Assembly: GCA_013368315.1 (NCBI GenBank)
Contig: JAACJM010000073.1
Location: 288,363 to 352,362 of the forward strand
Length of the DNA stretch: 64,000 nt
Source of the DNA: Tetrapyrgos nigripes
Lineage: Eukaryota > Basidiomycota > Agaricomycetes > Agaricales > Campanellaceae
Direction: 5' to 3'
Part shown: piece by piece, positions 55,489 to 64,000 of the stretch
Numbering within the stretch: the stretch's first letter is position 1
Layout of the letters: every line of letters starts with the position of its first letter
Position numbers and translations under genes: made by a program
Notes under the pieces: generated by a model
Told to the model about the DNA's origin: nothing
Databases searched by the model: none
The model's input: the letters and a program-made list of their open reading frames with translations, nothing else

Positions 55489-56926
55489 CTACCTCTTCAA
55501 CCTCTCCTGAACCCCCAATTCACGTAAAAGATACGCATACGGCATCCCTTTCGAAGGCCCATTCACCTTCCCACTTAACTGACCAGCCAAGTAGACTGCA
55601 TCTGAAACAGTCGGATACTGAGGAATTTTACTGCATGGTATATTTTCAACCACTGCCACGGGACGGACGTACTTGTCCAGCCAGAATTGGCGGAGAACGG
55701 CGTATTGCCAAAAGCTGGGAGTTAGTAATATGTCTAGAATGGGATAGATAGGTGGAGTCAATGGGATCGATTGAAATTAACTAGGGGTTTTGCCGTTACT
55801 TCAACTTACCATCTTCATTGTCCATGGGTCTGTGGCAAGGAAATCATAAAAGTATGCACTTAACATGTCAAAGGTCAGGTTCACTTACCCTTCAATAATA
55901 TCATGTTTGTACAACAAGTCCTTTCCCCACTCATATAACTTAGGATTCTTGGAGTAAATAGTTTTCCACTGCCTCCTTAGATTGGCGACCATGAACTATT
56001 TTTTTCGTTAATTAGAGTCATGCCGGTAAAAACCCCAGAGTTTTGCGCAAATACTTACTTGTAGCCACTCGTCACTTTTCTCCTCAAAGCGGTATGAGTG
56101 GCCTCTACATTGCGCGGTTTGAGTCATTAATGGATATGGTTCCAGACAGATGAGCGATCACGTACTTTTGTCCTTGAAGCGAAAACCCTGATACGTAGCA
56201 GCAACAAATTCAAACAGTTAGTTATCGAACAGGGCATACGGATATGTATCTCTCGCATAGACAGTAGAACCCAGACTCACTAACAACATGCACATAATCA
56301 GGTCTCTGCCCCTTTATGCCATAACAAGCATATTGCGCACTCGCCATAATACTATTAGCAAAATAACCCGCTCCTCCCACACCACCAGAATCTGTAACCA
56401 TAGATTTTCCATCATTCGTACCGGGACTAAAATCACCCCTTAAAGGAGATATCTTTAAATTGGTTTGTAAAATGAGGTTGGCGACTTTGATGTCGAGTGT
56501 TCCGTGGAAGACGTAGATATTGTCGGTAGCGAGAGGTTGGTAGGACGGGTGGATGGTCATTTCGCGTGGTTCCCAGTCTCGTGCGTGGAGGGTGCGGGTG
56601 TTGATGGTGGTATTGGTATTTGGGTCGGTAGTGGTATTGTTGCTCAACGTCCCATTGTGGCTTTGATTTTGAGCTGCATGCGCTCGAATTAAATCAGAAT
56701 GTATGTCCTCGAAGCTGAGCGCATTGTACGGTGATGGGATCAATGATGTAGGTGGGAGCTGCCATTGAAAATGATTTAGCTCGAGAGGGAAAAACGCCTT
56801 CGAAATATTTGTACTTACTTTGTCCCGACCAGCATTTATGGGAACTGCTCTCACGCCGAGGACGGCCACGGAGGCAACAAAGCCTAGAATATGCAGCATG
56901 TGTATAAGGCGTCCGGGAATGAGCAT
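55489..56926 (-). CDS. Secreted protein with a possible ADP-ribosyltransferase-like fold
   Basis: Start MLIPGRLIHMLHILGFVASV at 56926: a clear signal peptide with a cleavage-like VRA|VPINAG. A 60-nt in-frame intron probably follows GRDK. After an Asn/Thr-rich linker comes NIYVFHGTLDIKVANLILQT, then DFSPGTNDGKS, GGAGYFANSIMASAQYACYG and DYVHVV. The H-G-T, G-x-G-Y-F-A and A-x-x-Y-A spacing recalls ADP-ribosyltransferase-like domains, but the catalytic set is not confirmed. C-terminal exons: RGHSYRFEEKSDEWLQ, FMVANLRRQWKTIYSKNPKL, FWQYAVLRQFWLDKYVRPVA and LLRELGVQERLKR, stop at 55489. A partial copy of its last exon lies downstream. Function is unknown. Confidence 0.55.
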
Positions 56927-57309
56927 TGAAAGAGGTAGAGAGGAAGATAGTATTCGATGGGTCTGGATTCAAAGAGCTTAAGTAACGAACGACGAGGAGA
57001 ATTTCTGGACAGACGTACAATCATAAATCTTGATGGCTTGACGGCTTCTTGACGTGACCTATAGACAAGTAGAGGAGATAGCCGCGATTTCGCCATGGAC
57101 TCCGTAAGTATATTACATCCATGTAGGCCATTTGGACGCCATACTAAGGCTTGCACTCACCAGCACGAAAATGAGTGGGGTACCAGACTCGTACAAGTGA
57201 AGGGCAAGAACGAGCTGATACTTATACGGCGGCGCCTCGAATTGCCACAAATCAGTTGACTGCTATGGCATAACCAATCGTATAGGTATATACAACTCTA
57301 GACTAGTAA

Positions 57310-57974
57310 TTACGACGCGAACGAATAAGTAATCTCAAGTACTGGTCTGCAACCTCCTGGATACAAGGACTGATGCACCGGATGAATGCAGAGGTATTTC
57401 ATTTGTTCTTGAAGTGCTAATTCCTGCTTTTCAGAAACAAGATTTCTCCCCTCGGTGTCCCTCAAAATGTCCTATTCTTATTAATCATTTACACTGGTGA
57501 AGTTAGACTTCCATACTCACTATACCATCAGAGTCGAAAAAGGCATATGAGCCCAGTTGTTCCCATAATCGAGCGATGGCTCGAAGATAAAAATTCGAGC
57601 ATGAATTTCTGTGTAGGTTGGTCTGTCCTCGAATGTATCCGCATGAAGAAATGATTGAACAGCTGTACTATCCTGTCAGAATCCTTACAACATAGTCGAC
57701 GGAACACGTACTTAGCAACGTCCTATCCGAGTACGTCTAGATTATTTACACTGCGCATGCAAGCGAGTAAACCTTCGGTTGACCTAGTAAGTACTATAGC
57801 CTCGTAGATAGACACGTACATACACATAAGTACTATCTGCGACCAGGTCAGTGTCACTGCGTATGGACCGTACAATTTGCCCTCCCCACTTAGCACATAT
57901 AAAACTACAACATGCACCAGTACAAGTCTGGTTACCAACTTTATCAGCAAAATCCCAAGTGCCGACTCAGGCAT
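57310..57974 (-). CDS. Small hypothetical protein, possibly secreted or membrane-anchored
   Basis: Not recognised. A hydrophobic start (MPESALGILLIKLVTRLVLV at 57974) precedes exons with AVQSFLHADTFEDRPTYTEIH, FIFEPSLDYGNNWAHMPF and, across an intron with donor ATG|GTATAG, DILRDTEGRNLVSEKQELAL and LYPGGCRPVLEITYSFAS, stop at 57310. The joined downstream exons are in phase and have protein-like composition, which is why the gene is listed. The link to the 57974 start is the weak point. Confidence 0.35.
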
Positions 57975-59381
57975 GGACGTGTCGGGCTGCGACTACGGGC
58001 CTGTACTTTAAATGGCCGACTTGCTGATACAGGACTTTCTACTAACTGTAGCTTATGTACATATCAATACAGAATGTAAAGCGTTTAAAGGATATGTATG
58101 TCCAGGCTGTCACAGGCTGTAGAGTCTTTCTAGGTTATACAGTTAATAATATTAATATACAGGATGTGGTGCGAACTCGCAGGTAGCAAATAAAAACGAT
58201 GACAACGGCGAAGATAGCAAATACAGAAGCAAACAGCAAAGCAAATGATACAAAGAAGTAATTGCGAGAGGATACAATTACATTGCAAAGCAATCCATGA
58301 GGTGCGATTAAGAATAAGGATAGTAATATAGTACGAGACCTAAAGATACAGTCATCAAAAGGTAGTCCAGCACGGAGTAATTAAGACGGCGGGACATAGG
58401 TATCAAATCTAAAGTACAATCCCAAGGTATGATGTGAGATGATAAAGCAACATTGTTAAAAGACAAACATAGACTCCAAGAAAAAGCTGGTGACACACCG
58501 AGTCTAATTAAAGTTAAAGTAGTCTGGGACCTAAAGGCAACGATGAGTATAGATATGTACACTGGGAAATACCTGTACCAGGGTTCTCACATCCTAGGAT
58601 GGTCCAGTATAGTACACGCCATCCTGGCATGCTCTGTACAGACTATAATCAGCATGTATTAACCTGAATCAGGTCTTTTCCATTGTGTATACTACATGTA
58701 CATATACTAACATGTTGTCGGACCATTTTCAAGCGCTCCCAGGCCTGGGACGGTCTCTGGGCTTTTGCTGATGCTCACTTGATGGAGATCATCGAATTAT
58801 AATACCAATACTCACAGCACCACGTTGGGGTAGTATATGATAGCATATAAGGATTTCACATATATATTAACCCCCCATTTCCATTTCTTAGCATTGACCT
58901 TTTCCTTCCCTACTCCACTACATACCAATTGCAACTTCTACCCACTCGTAGACTGTAGACTGCTCCGAACTTTGAATCAGTAACCCTTGCGATCTGTTAT
59001 GTCTCAGGCTCAGGTTTGTACTAGTATCTCTCTCATAAATGTGCTCACTATTGATCTTGATCTTCCACACCTCTCAGGCCCTTCCTGACTGGGCTGCTAT
59101 AACATATATAGAATCCAAATCCAAATCAACATCCTCTGAACTGGAACCTTAGCAACACTAGTTACGGAACCAGCCCCAGTCCCGCTCAGAGGCATCAAAA
59201 TGCTCAAGATGTGAGTTTACATATTTACATTTTCTCACTGTTCTGCTCGAATTATGAGGCTGAAGAATGAGGTTGAGTTGTTTACACTCACTTTCTGCCT
59301 GTGGCTATATGAGTTGATCCCAACTTTTCCCGTGCTCTTCTTTCTGATCCATTGGTGTATGATCCGGTTCATAGTCTGGAC
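57975..59381. other. Gene-poor flank of the retrotransposon
   Basis: Only short open frames without motifs. Pyrimidine-rich DNA near 58870-58980. No terminal repeats or RNA genes are recognised. Confidence 0.3.
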
Positions 59382-59764
59382 TGTAAGGGTGACTCCTGAG
59401 ACGTGAGGCACTCACTCAACAACTGCAGGAGGAGATCCAAAGATATATAAATCAGAACTAGAAGATACAAGGCTAACATACTATGCACCTGCAGGAGGAG
59501 ATCCAAAGAGAAAAACCCAAGGATACTTGCCTGCAGGGAAGGGGTATATATACTTGTATGAAGGCCTGGGAAAAGATCTACAAAACTGTACAGTTGAAAC
59601 GAAGTAATAGAAAGGTGGAATGATGAGAGATCAAATGATGAACGATGAAATGATGGATGATGAAACAATGCAACAGGGATAAACAAGTCAATGAAGTCCA
59701 GATAAAACAAGAACAAACAAGTCCTAAAGGAGAAGGAAAGGAAAAAGGAAACTGCCCCCTTACA
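59382..59764 (-). repeat. 3' long terminal repeat, 383 bp
   Basis: On the minus strand it begins TGTAAGGGGGCAGTTTCC directly after the polypurine tract and ends GGAGTCACCCTTACA. It thus has TG...CA ends within an inverted TGTAAGG/CCTTACA pair. Contains a tatatatacccc TATA-like segment (about 59531) and two copies of ctttggatctcctcctgcag. The matching 5' LTR is not in the window. Confidence 0.75.
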
Positions 59765-59809
59765 TCACCCCCCTACTAGATCTGCAGTGACCTGGGCCAC
59801 CCACTTTTC

Positions 59810-59960
59810 AAGCAACAGTCAAGCAACAGGTCAAGCAACAGTAAAGCAACAGTCAAGCAATGTCAAGCAACAGTCAAGCAACATCAAGCAACAGTCAAGC
59901 AACATCAAGCAACCTTCAAGCAACTCTTACCATAGGTCAAGCAATAGTCAAGCAACACTT
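59810..59960 (+). repeat. Minisatellite of (gt)caagcaaca units
   Basis: About twelve imperfect copies of a 9-12-nt unit gtcaagcaaca/tcaagcaaca. Related arrays occur at 61668-62020 and 62443-62515 within the same element. The units are not in a conserved coding frame. Confidence 0.85.
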
Positions 59961-61341
59961 CAGGTTAAGTTAAGCAATAGTATGGATAAAATGCACTGTG
60001 AAACCAATAAAGGTTGATACTCACCTTTTTCTCGGTGTTGGTCACCCATCACCCAAAAAACTGGTTTAACCTTGGTTTAATCTCACCCTGCCCTCACCCT
60101 CAGCTTCACCCTTTTGAAGTTTCAACCGTTGGTGAAGGTGAAAATCACCCTTCACCCTGCGCGCACCGGCATAGTCTGACCATCCAAATGTGTCACGATG
60201 ATGCAATATGGTCACGTTATGTTCGTTTTTTCTTCCTCAACCACAACCGTCGACACATACGTCCTAAGCCTGCTCACACTGGTTGTCACTACCGTCGTCT
60301 CTGACTGCCAATTTATGTTCCTGGTATCTTACAATGACCTCAGCGCTTCAAGTGTGTTCTCCTTGAGGCTGTTACAGCCCTTTTATCAACAGCCAGCTCT
60401 ATTCAATACGAAGTAATGCCGGTCGCTCCTCAACCAAACTTGAGATTTCTTGCAGTCTTTCTGGGCCCATGGACACTAGAGCTCACCTACATGAACTTCA
60501 AGACTATCTCCCTCATTATCTCATCTCGATCGAACCAGCTCATGAGGTCTAACCTTTTATTTATGCTTCAGATCCCACTCCGAAGGTCATTATTATATGG
60601 GGTAGGAAACAGTAATAATTGGACCTGTTTACAGGATGACTGAGCTTGGTGAGTTGTTATAGTGAGCTTTTCTCACTCACAATTTACTAACCTCTTTGCC
60701 TAGTGACGAGCCTGCACGGCGACGACAAGCCTCCGACACGCATCAAATGAAGCTCTATGATGTGGCCAGAACCGGGTGCGTATTTTCCGCATGCCTGTCT
60801 ACTTGTTGCTGAAATCTATGCATCATTGATCCCTTTGCCCAGTCTTGGTGTGTCTCTTCACTTCGAAACATGCTTTTTGCTGACTTTTTTTTTGCTGGAT
60901 CTTATCACATTACAGCTACATATTAGTCCCTCTTCCTCCACCACTTTTTCCTATGCTGTTCTTTATTGCATCCTACATATGCCATCTGACTAGTGTAGCA
61001 TACGCATGTCATTTGTATCTTCATACTTGCCAAAATGATCTTATTTCTGTGCAGCAAAGTTGACTGGATGGGCAAGCGTGTAACAAAACCAAAGGTGAAA
61101 AGTGGTCACCCATTGCTCACCCCTTGAACAGTGCAGGGGTGACATGGATTATTTGCGGAAATATACGGGGTAAATTGTCAACCTTATGTTGGGTCAAAAT
61201 CACCTATCGGTTTTATCCTGTGATCACCCACTAGGTGGTTGATACTCAACCGTTCTTTGGGTAATTCTCAACCAGCCATTGGTTTATCTGCTCGGGTGAC
61301 ATTCACCCTTTCCTGGGCGCACAGTGATGGCCATCATAAAT

Positions 61342-62515
61342 TCAGCTGTTACCCATTAAAGAGACACATACTGCTCAGACATACTTAGCATCCACATAGC
61401 TGTGAAATCAACTGGATCAATGTAACAATAAATTTATCTTTTTCAAACTTTTTTTTTCTATCTCTGCAATTTTTGAATTATGTACTTGAAAGAGTCAAGG
61501 CTAAACTAATTTGAAATGCAGAATGGGGTATGTGTAATGGATATCTCTTCAATGAATGAACCTTTCAATGTGAGTAATTTGCTGCAAAATGAAGTGTAGG
61601 ATAAGCATGGCCACATCCAAAGTAGGCAAGTCAAGCCACCCTCAGACTACTCTCAAGTGGATGGTACTCAAGCAACAGTCAAGCAACTGTTGCTTAACCT
61701 GTTGAAGACTGTAGATAGTGATTGTATATAGCAGAATAGAATTTTTCATTAATAGTGACATACATAACACTTTCAATGAGTCAAGAAACACTCAAACAAC
61801 ACTTCTCATAGGTAAAGCAACAGTTAAGTAACAGTCAAGCAATGGTCAAGCAATAGCCAAGAAGTAGTCAAGCAACAGTCAAGCAACAGCAAGCAACACT
61901 CAAGCAACACTCAAGGAACACTCAAGCAACGGTCAAGCAACAGTCAAGCAGCAGTCAAGCAACGGCAAGCAACAGTCAAGCAACGGCAAGCAACAGTCAG
62001 GCAGTGTCAAGCAATAGTAAGAATAGAATATTGGCCAACAAGCTACCACTTGAGCTATCACTCAAGCTACCCTTAAGCTACCATCTCAAGCTACCATTTC
62101 AAGCTAGCTATTATCTATCAAAGAGGCACATTGCTCAGACATATTTAGGATCCTCATAGTTGTCAATGATGAATGTAAAAATAAACTGATCTTTTTTAGA
62201 CATTTTAAAAAAATCTCTGCAATGATAAAAAAATTTGTACCAGAAGGAGTAGAGACCAAACCAATTTGCAATGAAGAATTGGTATGTATAATATCTTAAT
62301 GAATGACTCCTTCAATATGAGTAATTTGTTGTAAAATGAAGTGTAGTGAAGTTGACTACACTATGATTAGCACAGCCACATCCAAAGTCGAAGGTCAAAC
62401 TACCCTCAAACTACCTCAAACTACTCTCAAGTGGGTTACATTCAAGCAACATTCAAGCAACACTCAAGCAACAGTCGAGCAACAGTCAAGCAACTGTTGC
62501 TTGACCTGTTGCTTG
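61342..62515 (+). repeat. Diverged ~350-bp direct duplication with minisatellite arrays
   Basis: 61342-61690 and 62105-62480 align as direct repeats. Shared words include caaagaggcaca/aaagagacacat, gctcagacata, tctctgcaat, gagtaatttg, aaaatgaagtgtag, gccacatccaaagt and actactctcaagtgg. Each is followed by a caagcaaca array (61668-62020 and 62443-62515). Offset is about 760 nt. Confidence 0.7.
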
Positions 62516-62568
62516 AAAAATCAGATGCCTGCAGTGACCTCAACGCAGCACGCCAGTTCTTGGAATGA

Positions 62569-64000
62569 TCAGCTTGTGACACTTGCACCATTTTTAACAG
62601 CATCAGGATGCCTTGCATAGAAGTCTGCCACTGCCTTTGGAGCATGTATCAAGTCCTCTGCATGCTCCCATGAGTCCTCTTGTGGTCTATAGCTTTTCCA
62701 TCAGACGAGGTATTGCAACTTTTTCCAATGTCCATAACAACAACTATCCAAAATCTCTTTGACCTCAAACTCTTCTTCGCCATCAATGATTTCAGGGTCA
62801 GGAGGTGGGTCAGGTCTATAACCAGGAATAGGATCGTCAGTGTAGCGGTCGAGTTTGATAACAAGGAAAGACTGGATGGAGGTGTTTCATGAATGGGGAA
62901 AGTTTCAGCTTGTAGGCACCCTTGTTGACTTCTTGAAGAACAGTGTAAGGCCCAAGCCAACAGTGACTGAGTTTCTTTGATGGACAGGTTGTGTTGATGT
63001 CAGAGCCATCCAACCAGACCTTGTCACCAGGCTTAAAGACAGGGGCAGGGGTATGGCAATGGTTATAGTATTGGGCATACTCTGACTTGGCCTTTGTGAG
63101 TGCTGCCTGTGCCTCTGTCCAGCCTGACTTGAGCCAATCAACAAAGTCATTGACATTCTCCATTTTTGACTGCTGTATGTGAGGCTCAAAACCCATACAA
63201 GGTTTCGACCAGTGTCAATCATGAAGGAGTTTGCTGAGTCGACACATGGACCTTATTGTTGTAGGAGAACTCAGCAGTGGGCAGTAGCTCATCCCAATTG
63301 TCCTGGCATTGGCTCACGCACTGGCACAGGTAACCTTCTAGCTCTTGATTGACATGTTCGGTCTGCCTGTCTGTCTGCAGGTGGTAGGCTGTAGAAAGTT
63401 CCTGTTTGACACCAGCCATCCTACAGAGTTCCTGCATGAAGTCCGTGACAAACTGTGGCTACAGTCAGAGCGTGCTGATCTGAGCATCCCATGGTGCTTC
63501 CATACTTCCCTGAAGTAGATGTGTGCAGCTCCTTCAGCAGTAACCGTTGTATGAGTCTGAAGGAAGTGACCTCTTTTGCCCAACATGTCTATGACCACTA
63601 TGACTGCATGTACCCATGAGCTTCTGGTAATTTGACAATGAAGTTGACCGACACTGACTGCCATGGCTCAGTGGGAGTCTCAGAAGGGACAAGCTCTCCA
63701 ATGGGGAGGTGATGATGAGTCTTGGTCTGCTTACACAGATCACAAGTCTTGATATACAGCCCAATGTACTGAGACATCTGGGGCCACCAGTAGTTCCATG
63801 AGACAAGTTCAAGGGTCTGAACTGTCCAGGGTGACCAGCGACCTTGGTGTCATGGTGTTGGGAGACTATGCAACAGTGAAGGTCATGGGAAGGAGGAACA
63901 TAGATCTTGTCCTGGAAATACAGCAGCCCTTCATGTTCATCCCATTCTGCACTGTGAATAGAGCGAGTGTGGGACTTGCACAAGGCTTGCACAGCACACA
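62569..64000 (-). pseudogene. gypsy integrase and chromodomain fragment
   Basis: On the minus strand, in several frames: an H2C2-type start (HHDTKVAGHPGQ), integrase core pieces (VIDMLGKRGHF; TAYHLQTDRQTEHVNQELE; NWDELLPTAEFSYNN), the GPY/F module (PGDKVWLDGSDI; LSHCWLGPYTVLQEV; HPVFPC), and a chromodomain (KLQYLV, then a TGA, then WKSYRPQEDSWEHAEDL) ending at 62569. Frame changes near 63430 and 63540-63660 and the internal stop show decay. The integrase would have joined element cDNA to chromatin, the chromodomain guiding site choice. Confidence 0.85.

Larger units (their letters stand above)
59382..64000 (-). mobile_element. Decayed Ty3/gypsy chromovirus, right part cut by the window edge
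   Basis: Read on the minus strand, integrase and chromodomain sequence (64000 to 62569) is followed by a 2.8-kb non-coding stretch, a polypurine tract (about 59765-59777, taggggggtgatg) and a 3' LTR (59382-59764). The coding part has frameshifts and a stop inside the chromodomain, so the copy is dead. The 5' LTR, gag and reverse transcriptase lie beyond the window. The long non-coding stretch contains minisatellites and a duplicated block, which suggests later expansion or insertions. Confidence 0.8.

Overview
This is a window from a filamentous basidiomycete nuclear genome, most likely an Agaricomycete. The genes are dense with short introns of about 50-80 nt. They include families typical of mushroom-forming fungi: a DUF6533 membrane protein, expanded F-box proteins, tandem Zn2Cys6 regulators, a mobile-element ORF of the transposase/USP/Ulp1 type, and KOW-domain ORFs. 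No ribosomal, tRNA or CRISPR features were recognised. Exon boundaries below were read by eye from splice signals, reading frame and family motifs.

Left part (1-7.9 kb): a decayed mobile-element gene cut by the window edge, a KOW-domain ORF on the opposite strand, then a complete Tra2/SR-like RNA-binding protein. Middle-left (7.9-26.7 kb): a conserved gene block. Three paralogous Zn2Cys6 transcription factors lie on the minus strand, with a vacuolar carboxypeptidase S gene between the first and second. These are followed by a DUF6533 membrane protein, a cytochrome b5/acyl-CoA dehydrogenase fusion and a syntaxin.

Middle (26.7-37.8 kb): a multi-pass membrane protein, a repeat-bearing gap, and a pseudogene of a Kha1-type K+/H+ antiporter. 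The pseudogene preserves a transposition record: an hAT MITE with an 8-bp target duplication, a second hAT element nested inside it with its own 8-bp duplication, and a 550-bp foldback element with a 3-bp duplication. Another hAT MITE sits 56 bp upstream of the next gene.

Right part (37.8-64 kb): an SRPBCC-like secreted protein, an SDR, two F-box paralogs separated by repeat-rich DNA, a medium-chain alcohol dehydrogenase, a paralog of the membrane protein at 27-28.6 kb, a 9-bp-TSD Mutator-type MITE, a 2-Cys peroxiredoxin, a secreted protein with an HGT-type motif and a duplicated 3' end, and finally a decayed Ty3/gypsy chromovirus with its 3' LTR and minisatellite arrays.

The least expected observations are a 6-nt microexon conserved in all three tandem transcription factors, where it completes the third zinc-ligand cysteine codon across an intron, and several GC-AG introns in two neighbouring metabolic genes.
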